NCBI RefSeq assembly: GCF_019459225.1 | Contig: NZ_JAIAZY010000003.1 | Span: 62,001 to 126,000, forward strand | Direction of reading: 5' to 3' | Length of the DNA stretch: 64,000 bases | DNA from: Bacillus sp. IITD106 | GTDB lineage: Bacteria > Bacillota > Bacilli > Bacillales > Bacillaceae_C | Shown here: in pieces, positions 26,793 through 35,850 of the stretch | Numbering within the stretch: position 1 is the stretch's first letter | How the letters are laid out: every line of letters begins with the position of its first letter | Position numbers and translations under genes: made by a program | The notes under the pieces: generated by a model | Told to the model about the DNA's origin: nothing | Databases searched by the model: none | What the model saw: the letters and a program-made list of their open reading frames with translations, nothing else

Positions 26793-27272
26793 ATGGAAAC
26801 TGCTAAATTCTATTATCAAAATCCTAACGCACCTTTTCCGAACAAGCCGAATCATATTGGAATAGCTGCTTTAATAATAATGGATAATTCAATTCTTATG
26901 GAGTATCGGAAGGATTGTAACAGATGGGCATTAATTGGTGGAGCGTTAGAAATTGATGAATCGTTAATAGACTGTCTAAAGAGAGAAGTAAAAGAGGAAA
27001 CATCACTCAATATAAGTAGTTATGAATTATTTGGTATATTTTCTGATCCTTCAAGAATAATCGAATACCCTGATGGGAATATAATCAGAAGCATTACAAT
27101 CGCTTATATTGTTAGTGTAGAGAATGTTACTCAAATGGAGGTTAGTGATGAATCTCATTTTTTAAAATTCATTGATAAAAATACATTAAATAATATAGAT
27201 GTGGTTGAAACTCATAAACACATTTTAAATAGATTTTTAACGTGGGATCAAAAGCAGGTAATAGTTGAGTAG
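26793..27272 (+). CDS. Nudix hydrolase family protein
   Basis: A 159-residue Nudix protein. The Nudix box GGALEIDESLIDCLKREVKEETSL fits G-x5-E-x7-R-E-U-x-E-E-x-x-U, so the metal-binding glutamates are intact. The usual role is cleavage of a nucleoside diphosphate linked to another group. The substrate cannot be told. AGGAGG precedes the ATG. It lies in the tRNA-adjacent accessory patch with the AAA ATPase but is transcribed in the opposite direction. Confidence 0.85.
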   Translation: METAKFYYQNPNAPFPNKPNHIGIAALIIMDNSILMEYRKDCNRWALIGGALEIDESLIDCLKREVKEETSLNISSYELFGIFSDPSRIIEYPDGNIIRSITIAYIVSVENVTQMEVSDESHFLKFIDKNTLNNIDVVETHKHILNRFLTWDQKQVIVE

Positions 27273-27601
27273 AAACTATGTCCTTATCCAACTAAGCCCA
27301 AATGCTCCAATAAAAAAGTTTTCAATTTATCAAAGGAAGAACAAATTAGACGGGTGAGGAATATTCCTAATTCCAAAAGCTAATTTGGAGCCTACTAATT
27401 TAAGTAGCTTTTTGGAATCTGAATTAGAAAGTGGAGAGGTTGAAAAATATGTCTCCACTTTTACTTGTTCAAGAATTTCTACATAAATAAATCAATTGAT
27501 AGCGAAAACAGCTCTTTTTCTTAAACTACCTTAATAATTGAAAGTAAATTAATGTAATGGTCGGTTGTTTTTCTTTACTCATAAAAAATCTATCCAGCTT
27601 C
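27273..27601. other. Spacer with possible decayed coding sequence
   Basis: Between the Nudix gene and the convergent RNA methyltransferase, one plus-strand frame reads FNLSKEEQIRRVRN and a second, shifted frame reads LIPKANLEPTNLSSFLESEL through to a stop near 27485. These look more protein-like than chance and may be one broken gene, but no family is recognised. No regulatory element was seen. Confidence 0.3.
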
Positions 27602-28426
27602 TCAATACCCCAACTGCCTTTGTCTATTCACCTCATAAAGCATAATCGAAGCAGCACACGCGACATTAAACGACGAAGCAGAACCGTACATAGGAATGTT
27701 AATCATCCGATCGCAAATTTCTTTGTAGTAATGACTTAGCCCTTGTGTTTCGTTTCCGACAAGAAGAATCGTCGGCTTTGAAAAATCACAATAATATATT
27801 TCTTCACTTCCCGTTGCACTCGTTCCGACAATTTGTAATTCGGGATACGTTTTCCTTAATGAGTCTGCCCAGTTTTTCACATCGCTAGGAGATGAAATTC
27901 TAACAGTTGGTACATTAAAAAACGATCCCATCGTTGCGCGGATTGTTTCTGGGTCATATAAATCGACAGAGTGACCAGTCATAATCAATCCTTGGCATCC
28001 TAGTGCGTCGCAGGAACGAATAATTGATCCAAGATTCCCTCTGTTAGACGGTCTGTCGAAAACAACGACTAGCATTTGCTCACTCACAGGAATCCGAGAA
28101 AAATCATCTTCTGGCATTGTGACAATCGCAATCAGTTCCGAGGTATCTTCCTTATCACTTATTTTCTCCATCAGTTCCGCTTTTACTTCATAATGAATAG
28201 TAGCGGTGGATTCAGCTAATATATCCTTTCCCCATTGAGACAAAGGTTTTTGTGGAGAATACAGAAAAGCGTTAATATCCCATTCATTCTTAATGGCTTC
28301 GTTAATGTTCCGTACACCTTCAACAAAAAATTCTTTATATTTATGTCGTTTGTTCCTATTTTTCTTTAAAACCTCGAATCTTTGGAAATCATTATTTTCA
28401 TTATGAATACTAATAATTTGAGGCAT
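27602..28426 (-). CDS. TrmH/SpoU-family RNA 2'-O-methyltransferase
   Basis: A 274-residue SPOUT methyltransferase. An N-terminal substrate-binding domain (KYKEFFVEGVRNINEAIKN) is followed by the knotted catalytic domain with the three motifs VVVFDRPSNRGNLGSIIRSCDALG, TILLVGNETQGLS and INIPMYGSASSFNVACAASIMLYE. It would methylate rRNA or tRNA ribose. The motif N-x-G-x-x-x-R with the catalytic arginine is intact. Exact target unknown. Confidence 0.88.
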   Translation of the reverse strand: MPQIISIHNENNDFQRFEVLKKNRNKRHKYKEFFVEGVRNINEAIKNEWDINAFLYSPQKPLSQWGKDILAESTATIHYEVKAELMEKISDKEDTSELIAIVTMPEDDFSRIPVSEQMLVVVFDRPSNRGNLGSIIRSCDALGCQGLIMTGHSVDLYDPETIRATMGSFFNVPTVRISSPSDVKNWADSLRKTYPELQIVGTSATGSEEIYYCDFSKPTILLVGNETQGLSHYYKEICDRMINIPMYGSASSFNVACAASIMLYEVNRQRQLGY

Positions 28427-28562
28427 TTTTGAATCTCCTTTAACCTCATAAGGTTATTATTTTCAAACACCATTATATCAAAATCCATTCGTCATGAAGG
28501 ATAAAAATGATCTTTTAAGAAGAAACTATTACCCAATTTATCAAAATGGGAGTGATGGAATG

Positions 28563-28730
28563 ATGGTAAAAAGAAAGGCAGCAAGAAATGCAGTTGAAAA
28601 ATACGCAAAAACACCAAAGAAAAACGTAGAGGAATCGGATTATACAGCTGAATTTGCCCAAGGCGAAGATCCAATGAAAGGTGCCAACCGCAATTCTAAG
28701 ATTGGCAGAGAAGGGAAAGGTCATGAATAA
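28563..28730 (+). CDS. Small hydrophilic protein, possibly an SspO-like spore protein
   Basis: The peptide of about 55 residues begins MVKRKAARNAVEKYAK and contains ESDYTAEFAQGEDPMK and a basic tail ending GREGKGHE. The MVKRKA start and the AEFAxEP-like centre recall SspO, but the rest diverges. GGGAGTGATGG lies before ATG 28560/28563; the frame open from 28494 has no site. The next gene overlaps its end. A small spore protein is likely but not proven. Confidence 0.5.
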   Translation: MVKRKAARNAVEKYAKTPKKNVEESDYTAEFAQGEDPMKGANRNSKIGREGKGHE

Positions 28731-28860
28731 AAAACAACAAAAAAATCATAAAGAAGAATTTGGAGTAGAATTAGGAGACATAAATGCTGCTAAATTTTAT
28801 GAGCTTCAAGCTGGAAGTAAGAAACATAAGGATAAAAAGAAAGAAGAGAAAAATAAATAG
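28723..28860 (+). CDS. Small lysine-rich protein (45 residues)
   Basis: ATG 28723 overlaps the preceding small gene by eight bases and is preceded by AAGGGAAAGG. The peptide starts MNKKQQKNHKEEFGVELG, continues INAAKFYELQAGSK and ends in a lysine-rich tail. The composition matches minor spore-core proteins. The two genes and their shared terminator form a compact operon. No family recognised. Confidence 0.55.
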   Translation: MNKKQQKNHKEEFGVELGDINAAKFYELQAGSKKHKDKKKEEKNK

Positions 28861-28890
28861 GTGGAGACCTTTATATTGGCTCCACCTTTA
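28860..28890. terminator. Bidirectional terminator
   Basis: GGTGGAG (28860-28866) pairs with CTCCACC (28880-28886), with T residues after it, between the small-gene pair and the convergent carbonic anhydrase gene. Confidence 0.75.
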
Positions 28891-28894
28891 CAAT

Positions 28895-29458
28895 TTATTT
28901 TTTATATCCATCTACCACAAGATCCAATTTACCAGTCCCGGGGTCAATAACTAATCCGTGAACGGGAACTTCATTTGCCATGAGTGGGTGATTTCGAATC
29001 ATATCCACACTATGTTTAACACTATCCTCCACACTATCAAATCCTTCAAGCCACTTATTTAAATCAATGCCTGAATTATTAATAATATCTAATGTTTCCT
29101 CGGAGATTCCGCGTTTTGTCATTTTTTCCAACATTTTTTCGCCATCGAGCAAGCTCATGCCACAGTCGTGATGTCCAATAACATACACTTCATCAGCCTG
29201 CAATTCATATACCGCGATTAATAAGCTCCTCATAATACTTCCAAATGGATGTGTTAGGATTGCCCCAGCGTTTTTGACGACTTTGACGTCTCCATTTTTC
29301 ATATTCATTGCTTTATGTAAAAGCTCAATAAGACGAGTATCCATACATGTGAAGATAACGAGTTTCTTATCTGGAAATTTTGTTGTTGTATACTGTTCGT
29401 ATAATTTTTCATCGACAAACGTTTTATTATATTCTAGAATTTCTGATAGTAATGTCAT
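28895..29458 (-). CDS. Beta-type carbonic anhydrase (YtiB type)
   Basis: A 187-residue carbonic anhydrase interconverting carbon dioxide and bicarbonate. Zinc ligands are C38 and D40 (FTCMDTR), H96 and C99 (GHHDCGM). D40 as a potential ligand and its partner R42 mark the beta class with a gated site. Length and sequence fit B. subtilis YtiB. The gene is single with its own start site. Confidence 0.9.
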   Translation of the reverse strand: MTLLSEILEYNKTFVDEKLYEQYTTTKFPDKKLVIFTCMDTRLIELLHKAMNMKNGDVKVVKNAGAILTHPFGSIMRSLLIAVYELQADEVYVIGHHDCGMSLLDGEKMLEKMTKRGISEETLDIINNSGIDLNKWLEGFDSVEDSVKHSVDMIRNHPLMANEVPVHGLVIDPGTGKLDLVVDGYKK

Positions 29459-29538
29459 TTCCTCAACTCCTTTTTTCTATTTTACAAAAAAATGATCAAA
29501 CAAAAAAGAAATAACTTCTGAAAAATAATTTAGAAATA

Positions 29539-29565
29539 TGAAACTTTATCTACGAGCTCAGCGTA
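29539..29565 (+). promoter_or_regulatory. Candidate sigma-W promoter of yuaF-floT
   Basis: TGAAAC (29539-29544) and CGTA (29562-29565) with a 17-bp spacer match the envelope-stress sigma-W consensus (TGAAAC-N16/17-CGTA). The B. subtilis yuaFGI operon is known to be sigma-W dependent, so the position about 75 bp before yuaF agrees. Confidence 0.75.
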
Positions 29566-29640
29566 TTAAATAGGGAAGGAGGAGAATGAAAGCGGAGACG
29601 CATTGTTAGGTAAATAAAACAATGTAAAGGAATGATGGAT

Positions 29641-30171
29641 ATGACATTGTTTGGCATGGCGATTGAAACAATCTATCTTATATTGCTCATTGTTTCCGGA
29701 AGTTTAACCATACTTTACTTATTTTTTGGTGATGTTCTGGAAGGAGTAGGGGAAGCTACTGATTTCTTAAATCCTGTATTAATATTGGCATTTATAACTT
29801 TTTTTTCTGCAGGAGGATTTATTTTAGAGAAAGCCACAACGCTTAACAGTTTCCTCATTATGGCTATTGCAGCGATTTTATCAGCATTATTGGATGTACT
29901 TTTAAATGTATTTGTACTCGTTCCAATGAAATCGGCGGAACAATCATTAAGCTATACAGAAAAATCGCTTGAAGGGCGTGTGGGGAAGACGATCATATCA
30001 ATCCCACAGCAAGGGTTTGGCGAAGTGGTAATAGAAAGTTACAGCGGGATGATTTCGAAACCTGCTGCAAGCTTTGAAGATACTCCAATCCCTGAAGGTT
30101 CCGAAGTACTTGTCATTGAAGTAAAAAATGGAGTTTTATATGTTATGCCATATAAACCAACTTTTAAATAA
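29641..30171 (+). CDS. yuaF: NfeD-family membrane protein YuaF
   Basis: A 176-residue membrane protein with three or four N-terminal membrane segments and a C-terminal OB-fold (SLEGRVGKTIISIPQQGFGEVVIESYSG). It is the obligate neighbour of flotillin and helps organise membrane microdomains. Several ATG codons lie close together (29632, 29635, 29641); the last has the best spacing from AAAGGA. floT follows after 18 bp. Confidence 0.88.
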   Translation: MTLFGMAIETIYLILLIVSGSLTILYLFFGDVLEGVGEATDFLNPVLILAFITFFSAGGFILEKATTLNSFLIMAIAAILSALLDVLLNVFVLVPMKSAEQSLSYTEKSLEGRVGKTIISIPQQGFGEVVIESYSGMISKPAASFEDTPIPEGSEVLVIEVKNGVLYVMPYKPTFK

Positions 30172-30189
30172 TCATAAGGGGGAAAATGT

Positions 30190-31731
30190 ATGCCAGTAGA
30201 AATAATGATTGTTTGTGGTGTCGTTCTATTTATTATTATAGCTTTACTAGGTGTGTTCGTTTCTAAATATCGAACAGCAGGACCAGATGAAGCATTAATC
30301 GTGACAGGTAGTTATTTAGGCGGAAAAAACGTACATGTAGACGAAGCTGGAAATAAAATAAAAATCATCCGAGGCGGCGGTACATTTGTATTGCCTGTCT
30401 TCCAACAAGCACAACCTTTAAGTTTGTTATCCAGTAAGCTTGAGGTTACAACTCCTGAAGTGTACACGGAGCAAGGTGTTCCTGTTATGGCTGACGGAAC
30501 GGCTATCATTAAAATTGGTGGTTCCATCGGTGAAATTGCTACAGCTGCTGAGCAATTCCTTGGTAAAACAAAGGATGATCGAGAAAATGAAGCGAAGGAA
30601 GTATTGGAAGGGCATTTGCGTTCTATTCTTGGCTCCATGACCGTTGAAGAAATTTATAAGAACCGTGATAAATTTTCTCAAGAGGTACAACGTGTTGCTT
30701 CCCAAGACCTTGCGAAAATGGGTCTAGTCATCGTTTCTTTTACAATTAAAGAAGTACGTGATAAAAATGGTTATCTTGACTCACTTGGTAAACCTCGTAT
30801 TGCCCAAGTAAAACGCGATGCAGATATCGCAACGGCTGAAGCGGATAAGGAAACTCGCATTAAACGTGCTGAAGCTGCGAAAGAAGCGAAAAAAGCTGAG
30901 TTAGAACGTGCAACAGAAATTGCGGAAGCTGAAAAAGTAAATCAGCTAAAAATGGCTGAATTCCGCCGTGAACAAGATATTGCACGCGCGAATGCCGACC
31001 AAGCGTATGATCTCGAAACTGCACGTGCCAAACAGGAAGTTACTGAGCACGAAATGCAAATTAAAATCATCGAGCGTCAAAAGCAAATCGAGCTTGAGGA
31101 AAGAGAAATTAAGCGCCGTGAGCTTCAATACGATGCAGAAGTGAAGAAAAAAGCAGACGCCGATCGTTACTCTGTAGAGCAAGCGGCAACAGCTGAAAAA
31201 GTGAAACAAATGGCAGAAGCAGATGCGCATCAGTATCGCGTTGAGGCAACGGCTAAAGCGGAAGCGGAGCGTGTGCGTCTAGATGGTGTGGCGAAAGCCG
31301 AAGCACAAAGGGCTCAAGGGGTATCTGAAGCCGAAGTTATTCGTTTGAAAGGTCTTGCTGAAGCGGAAGCGAAGCAAAAAGTAGCGGAAGCATTCGAAAA
31401 GTTCGGTCAAGCAGCCGTTCTCGACATGGTCTTAAAAATGCTTCCTGAATACGCGAAGCAAGTTGCAGCTCCACTTGGCAATATTGATAAAATTACTGTC
31501 GTCGATACAGGTAGTAATGGGGAAGGCGGAGCTAATAAAGTAACTGGATATGCTACTAATCTAATGGCCACAATGCAAGAATCATTGAAAGCATCTTCCG
31601 GAATCGATGTTAGGGAGCTACTTGAAAATCTATCTGGTAAACATAATGTTCGAGAAAGCATTGATGCACTAACATACGAAATGCGCGAAGGCAATAAAAA
31701 GGAAGAAGTTAAGGAAGGCGAACCAGTTTAA
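30190..31731 (+). CDS. floT: Flotillin FloT
   Basis: A 513-residue flotillin (YuaG). An N-terminal hydrophobic hairpin (about 5-25) is followed by an SPFH/band 7 domain and a long coiled coil rich in EA/KA heptads (about 200-400), ending in a C-terminal oligomerisation region. It forms scaffold foci in the membrane. The coding sequence has unusually regular codon choice in the coiled coil. A strong terminator follows. Confidence 0.95.
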   Translation: MPVEIMIVCGVVLFIIIALLGVFVSKYRTAGPDEALIVTGSYLGGKNVHVDEAGNKIKIIRGGGTFVLPVFQQAQPLSLLSSKLEVTTPEVYTEQGVPVMADGTAIIKIGGSIGEIATAAEQFLGKTKDDRENEAKEVLEGHLRSILGSMTVEEIYKNRDKFSQEVQRVASQDLAKMGLVIVSFTIKEVRDKNGYLDSLGKPRIAQVKRDADIATAEADKETRIKRAEAAKEAKKAELERATEIAEAEKVNQLKMAEFRREQDIARANADQAYDLETARAKQEVTEHEMQIKIIERQKQIELEEREIKRRELQYDAEVKKKADADRYSVEQAATAEKVKQMAEADAHQYRVEATAKAEAERVRLDGVAKAEAQRAQGVSEAEVIRLKGLAEAEAKQKVAEAFEKFGQAAVLDMVLKMLPEYAKQVAAPLGNIDKITVVDTGSNGEGGANKVTGYATNLMATMQESLKASSGIDVRELLENLSGKHNVRESIDALTYEMREGNKKEEVKEGEPV

Positions 31732-31742
31732 GAAACAATGTG

Positions 31743-31787
31743 AGGTTTCGTTCTCGAGTTAATAGATTCGAGAACGAAACCTTTTTA
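31743..31787 (+). terminator. Strong terminator of yuaF-floT
   Basis: AGGTTTCGTTCTCGA (31743-31757) pairs perfectly with TCGAGAACGAAACCT (31768-31782), followed by TTTTT. Confidence 0.92.
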
Positions 31788-31803
31788 ATTTACTTAAATA
31801 CCA

Positions 31804-32012
31804 TTCAATGAACACGTTCCACTGGTAAATGGTAGTTCTCTGTCCGATTGGAGCGTTCAAAGAGCACGTTCAATCGATAAATTGTAGTTTCCTGTCCGTT
31901 TGAGACATTCAAAGAGCCCATCCTCATGTAAAAATCGCCACAGTTGTCCGTTTAAATCATTCAAGGAGCCGCACCCAAAAAAATCAACGTAGTTGTCCAA
32001 TTGAATGTTAAC
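31804..32012. repeat. Degenerate tandem repeat of 52 bp, four units
   Basis: Units start TTCAA at 31804, 31856, 31908 and 31960, exactly 52 bp apart, and share TTCAAxGAGC at the start and TGTCCGxTT near the end. A fifth, eroded unit may follow to about 32070. Because 52 is not a multiple of three, the minus-strand frame across it cannot be a repeated protein, so this is non-coding. It fills the 330-bp gap between the floT and mreBH terminators. Confidence 0.8.
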
Positions 32013-32078
32013 CTTTACAAAAGTAGTTAAATTTTCGCATGCAGTTTCTAATCTTCCATTGAATCTCAAATCCAAAAA

Positions 32079-32109
32079 ACCCTGAGTCTAAAATATCCAA
32101 CTCAGGGGC
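32079..32109 (-). terminator. Terminator of mreBH
   Basis: On the minus strand GCCCCTGAGTT pairs with GACTCAGGG and is followed by TTTTTT. Confidence 0.88.
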
Positions 32110-32115
32110 TTTACC

Positions 32116-33123
32116 TTATTTCGAAGCTTTTTGTAATTTATTTATAAATTTTAGAGAACGCCCAGTCCCAATTGCTACTGATTCTAATGGATTTGGAGCA
32201 ATATGGACAGGAACGATGATTTCATTGCTTAACCATTCTTGTAATCCGTTTAATAGTGAGCCACCGCCAGTTAGGACCACTCCACGATCAACGATGTCCC
32301 CACTTAATTCTGCAGGTGAATTTTCCAATGTTGCACGAATGGCTTCCAAAATATGAAGCAATGATTCTCTTAAAGCATTTTGAACTTCATAGGAACTAAG
32401 AGTAACAGTTTTCGGCAAGCCAGTAACGAGATCACGTCCTCTTACATCCATTAATTGTTCAGGATGATCAATTAAAGCATAGCCGATTTCCATTTTTATT
32501 TGTTCCGCGGTATATTCACCAATTAATAAATTATAACTTTTTCTAACGTGCTGGATAATATTTTCGTCAAATAAATCTCCACCAATTCGAACAGTGTTAC
32601 ACGTGACAACGCCGCCATACGAAATAATGGCAACCTCGGTTGTACCGCCGCCAATATCAACAATGACATTTGCAACAGGTTCTTCTACAGGAAGATCAGC
32701 GCCAATTGCTGCTGCAACAGGTTCTTCAATTAGATGCACATGTTTCGCCCCACAGGATTTAACTGCATCATGAATAGCTCGGCGTTCAACAGAAGTAGCT
32801 CCTGATGGTGTACAAACGACTACATCTGGTTTCCTTAAAGCAAAACCAATATTTTTTCCGGCTTTTCTCATCACTTCTTTTAAAAGCTGACTTGTAATAT
32901 CAAAATCTGCAATGACTCCGTCGCGCAGTGGTCTTACCGCAGCGATATTGCCGGGTGTTTTACCAATCATGCTTTTTGCCTCAGCACCAACTGCTAAAAC
33001 TTTTTTAGTATCTGTATTTACAGCTACTACTGATGGTTCATTTAAAATAATTCCTTTATTCTTCGTGTATACAAGTACATTTGCAGTACCTAAATCAATC
33101 CCAATTTCTGAATTAGAAAACAT
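32116..33123 (-). CDS. mreBH: Actin-like morphogenetic protein MreBH
   Basis: A 335-residue bacterial actin. The phosphate loops are [12 protein letters not shown] and [16 protein letters not shown], and the adenosine loop is [11 protein letters not shown]. The whole sequence, including [15 protein letters not shown] and [25 protein letters not shown], follows B. subtilis MreBH rather than MreB or Mbl. MreBH directs lytic enzymes along the side wall. Upstream in-frame codons at 33144 and 33138 lack a site; ATG 33123 is preferred. Confidence 0.9.
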   Translation of the reverse strand: MFSNSEIGIDLGTANVLVYTKNKGIILNEPSVVAVNTDTKKVLAVGAEAKSMIGKTPGNIAAVRPLRDGVIADFDITSQLLKEVMRKAGKNIGFALRKPDVVVCTPSGATSVERRAIHDAVKSCGAKHVHLIEEPVAAAIGADLPVEEPVANVIVDIGGGTTEVAIISYGGVVTCNTVRIGGDLFDENIIQHVRKSYNLLIGEYTAEQIKMEIGYALIDHPEQLMDVRGRDLVTGLPKTVTLSSYEVQNALRESLLHILEAIRATLENSPAELSGDIVDRGVVLTGGGSLLNGLQEWLSNEIIVPVHIAPNPLESVAIGTGRSLKFINKLQKASK

Positions 33124-33178
33124 GTTCGTTACCATTCCTTTCATTATTTCCGAACATATAATTATGTACAGTTTTCCA

Positions 33179-33361
33179 TTAGTATAGACAATTTTTTAAT
33201 AGATTGCTTGTAACAGAATTTGGCAAATGAAGGAATGTTACAAAGAAAAACGCTAAACCAATTGATATAAAAAGGTCTGGAAAAAGAGACCAATAAGCGC
33301 TGTTATAAAAACTTAACCTTTCTGTAAAGAAAGTATTTAGTGTGAAAGGAAGATAAGACAT
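33179..33361 (-). CDS. Uncertain 60-residue hydrophobic ORF
   Basis: The frame reads [19 protein letters not shown], then a hydrophobic stretch around [19 protein letters not shown] and the end [12 protein letters not shown]. It looks like part of a membrane protein, but no ribosome binding site precedes the ATG at 33361. It may be a small membrane protein or a gene fragment. Given only low weight. Confidence 0.25.
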   Translation of the reverse strand: MSYLPFTLNTFFTERLSFYNSAYWSLFPDLFISIGLAFFFVTFLHLPNSVTSNLLKNCLY

Positions 33362-33418
33362 ATAAAAAAGAAATAAAAATGTGATAGAAGAGAAAAATAA
33401 GCTGCCATTTTCGGCAGT

Positions 33419-33940
33419 TTATTCATTGAGCATATTATTAGAAAAGAACATAGCAAGATCCTTACTCTCTTGTTTTCGTAATTTGCGATGGGCTGCTCGA
33501 GAATTAGCCGTTTCATTCAACCATTTCTCTTCCTTCGTTTCAGGAATAACTTGCGGAACTGGTAATGGTTTACCAGTTTCATCCAAAGCGACAAATGTTA
33601 AAAAGGATAGGGCTGCAATTGATTTTTCACCCGTTAACAAGTGTTCTGATGTTACTTTTACAAAAACTTCCATAGAGGTTCTTCCGGTCCATGTGACCAT
33701 TGCTTTCAATGTAACGGCGTCACCAATGCGAATGGGTTTAATAAAATCAACGGAATCAGTAGATGCTGTAACTACGGGATTTCGAGCAAATTTAATAGCG
33801 GCAATCGAGGCAACATCATCAATATATGCCATTAATTTTCCTCCAAATAGCGTTCCAAGATGGTTGGCATCTGGTGGAAAAACGAGACTTGTTTTGATTG
33901 TAACTGTATCTTTCATAAATTTTGTAATTGGCTGTTCCAT
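33419..33940 (-). CDS. ykhA: Acyl-CoA thioesterase (hotdog fold, YkhA type)
   Basis: A 173-residue hotdog-fold thioesterase. The active helix segment is ANHLGTLFGGKLMAYIDDVASIAA, where the aspartate is the likely catalytic residue, and TASTDSVDFIKPIRIGD follows as in the YciA/YkhA group. It hydrolyses acyl-CoA in the cytoplasm. The C-terminal 40 residues are charged. GAGGTGAATTAG precedes ATG 33940. Confidence 0.88.
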   Translation of the reverse strand: MEQPITKFMKDTVTIKTSLVFPPDANHLGTLFGGKLMAYIDDVASIAAIKFARNPVVTASTDSVDFIKPIRIGDAVTLKAMVTWTGRTSMEVFVKVTSEHLLTGEKSIAALSFLTFVALDETGKPLPVPQVIPETKEEKWLNETANSRAAHRKLRKQESKDLAMFFSNNMLNE

Positions 33941-34137
33941 CTAATTCACCTCATAACTATGGTTGTTTCATTAGTATACCACTGTTTGATTATTAGATTG
34001 TATTATGGAGAAAAAGAGGTTTATTAGGTAAAAAATAGGGTATATTAGTTTCATAAAAGTATGTATCCTGTTCCTCAAAGTTAAAACCGTCAAAGTATGA
34101 ATAATTATTAACCATTCTCGAGGAGGCATGATGCTCT

Positions 34138-34425
34138 ATGGATAAAGGGATGAGAAGAATTAGATGTAATCCTGATGGATCCATTCTCTTCAAAAGCTGG
34201 AATAACACCCTTATCTTTAAAGGAAAATATGATGCAATGTTTGAAACAGCGAGTGGTTATGAACAAACTGATGGGGAACGGAAGGAATATTATGGTGAAC
34301 TACTTAAAGAGATGTTGAATGAATCTGATAATTTCGATGATTTGACTGGGGCTGGTAAAGAAATTATCCAGTTAGATGAAAATGCTTATTTATATAATGG
34401 TTGGGAAACTGATCTTCAATATTAA
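34138..34425 (+). CDS. Hypothetical protein, 95 residues
   Basis: A soluble protein starting MDKGMRRIRCNPDGSILFKSW with an acidic helix near the middle (GERKEYYGELLKEMLNESD) and the end LYNGWETDLQY. GAGGAGG lies 11 bp before the ATG. No family recalled. It is a single gene with its own terminator. Confidence 0.6.
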   Translation: MDKGMRRIRCNPDGSILFKSWNNTLIFKGKYDAMFETASGYEQTDGERKEYYGELLKEMLNESDNFDDLTGAGKEIIQLDENAYLYNGWETDLQY

Positions 34426-34430
34426 TGAAA

Positions 34431-34466
34431 AAGAGTCTGGAAAATTACCCCTCCAGACTCTTTTTT
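34431..34466. terminator. Terminator after the 95-residue gene
   Basis: AAGAGTCTGG (34431-34440) pairs with CCAGACTCTT (34453-34462), followed by TTTT. It may also serve the convergent ampS gene. Confidence 0.88.
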
Positions 34467-34511
34467 CATGTAAAACTATAATTGATTAGACAAGCACTCA
34501 GACGAATGTTC

Positions 34512-35744
34512 TTAAAACGCCCAATCTCCATTTCGGAAAATTGGCTCGGCTACACCTTCATCAGTAATGCCGTCGATGTCCATTTCTGCTGATCCAATCA
34601 TGAAGTCGACATGAGTAATACTGGAGTTTAAGCCTTTTTCAGCAAGCTCTTCTTGTGACATTTTCTTGCCGCCTTCTAAACAAAATGCATAGGCGCTTCC
34701 AATCGCCAGGTGGTTCGAAGCATTTTCATCAAATAATGTATTATAAAATAAAATGTTTGATTGGGATATCGGTGAGTTATGTGGGACGAGAGCTACTTCA
34801 CCAAGATAGTGAGAGCCTTCATCAGTCTCAACGAGCTTCTTTAAAATTTCTTCGCCTTCTTTTGCTTTAACATCGACAATCCGGCCATTTTCAAAAGTGA
34901 TTGTAAATTCGTCTATAATGTTTCCAGCATAGCTTAATGGCTTTGTGCTTGAAACGTATCCATTAACACCATCTTTATGTGGAACAGTGAAAACTTCTTC
35001 AGTAGGCATATTTGCCATAAATTCATGGCCTTGTTCATTAATACTTCCTGCTCCAGCCCATAGATGTCCTTCAGGTAATTCGATTGTTAAATCTGTACCT
35101 GGTGCAGTATAGTGAAGCTTTTTATAGCGCTTATTGTTTAAATATTCCACTTTTTCATGAAGTGTTTCATCATGTTTTTTCCATACTTCTACTGGATTGT
35201 CCAAATCAGCTCTAGTCGCTGTAAAAATAGCATCCCATAGTTTTGAAACTTGTTCTTCTGGCGCGGTATCAGGGAAAACTTTTGCAGCCCAATCTTTAGA
35301 AGGAGCAGCAATGACAGTCCAGCTTACTTTATCCGATTGTATGTATTGGCGATATTTTTCCATTGCTTTCCCTGCAGCTTTTTGGAAATTCGCAATTCGC
35401 TCAGGATGGACACCTTTCAATAAGTCGGGGCCTGAAGAAACGACAGACATAAAAGCCGCACCGTTTTCTGCAAGTTCTTCTACTTCGCGGGCACGCCAAA
35501 TCGGGTATTCATTGAATGCTTCATCTGGAGCAAGATCATATTTAAGCCTTGAAACCACATCATCATTCCAATTGACAATAACGTTTTTCGCTCCTGCTTC
35601 ATACGCTTTTTTTACAACTAAGCGAATAAATTCTGCATTATCAATTGTTGAATTAATGGCAAGAGTTTGTCCTTTTTGGATATTGACTCCTACTTTAACG
35701 GCGAGGTCTGCATACTTTTCAAGAGTTTCTTGAAATTTGGTCAT
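34512..35744 (-). CDS. ampS: M29-family aminopeptidase (AmpS/PepS)
   Basis: A 410-residue metallo-aminopeptidase, the same length as B. subtilis AmpS. Metal ligands occur in EVFTVPHKDGVNG, in ANHLAIG-type segment NASNHLAIGSAYAFC, and in THVDFMIGSAEMDIDG. It removes N-terminal residues from cytosolic peptides using two metal ions. A perfect AAAGGAG precedes the ATG. Single gene. Confidence 0.92.
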   Translation of the reverse strand: MTKFQETLEKYADLAVKVGVNIQKGQTLAINSTIDNAEFIRLVVKKAYEAGAKNVIVNWNDDVVSRLKYDLAPDEAFNEYPIWRAREVEELAENGAAFMSVVSSGPDLLKGVHPERIANFQKAAGKAMEKYRQYIQSDKVSWTVIAAPSKDWAAKVFPDTAPEEQVSKLWDAIFTATRADLDNPVEVWKKHDETLHEKVEYLNNKRYKKLHYTAPGTDLTIELPEGHLWAGAGSINEQGHEFMANMPTEEVFTVPHKDGVNGYVSSTKPLSYAGNIIDEFTITFENGRIVDVKAKEGEEILKKLVETDEGSHYLGEVALVPHNSPISQSNILFYNTLFDENASNHLAIGSAYAFCLEGGKKMSQEELAEKGLNSSITHVDFMIGSAEMDIDGITDEGVAEPIFRNGDWAF

Positions 35745-35822
35745 GGCAATTCTCCTTTAGCAATTTTACTTACTTAATTATTTTACCAAGCATTGGAAGG
35801 AAAGCCAATTCAGATACAAAAA

Positions 35823-35850
35823 AATCCAAAGCAGTGATACACTTTGGATT
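35823..35850 (-). terminator. Terminator of the znuA-like gene
   Basis: On the minus strand AATCCAAAG (35842-35850) pairs with CTTTGGATT (35823-35831) and is followed by a run of T. The stem begins inside the stop region of the gene. Confidence 0.85.

Noticed and set aside
25419-27600. Integrated element with duplicated tRNA end
   Set aside because: No second copy of the tRNA-Arg 3' end and no integrase were seen before 27.6 kb.
31857-32075. Minus-strand frame of 72 residues before mreBH
   Set aside because: It lies over the 52-bp repeat, whose length is not a multiple of three, so no repeated protein is encoded.
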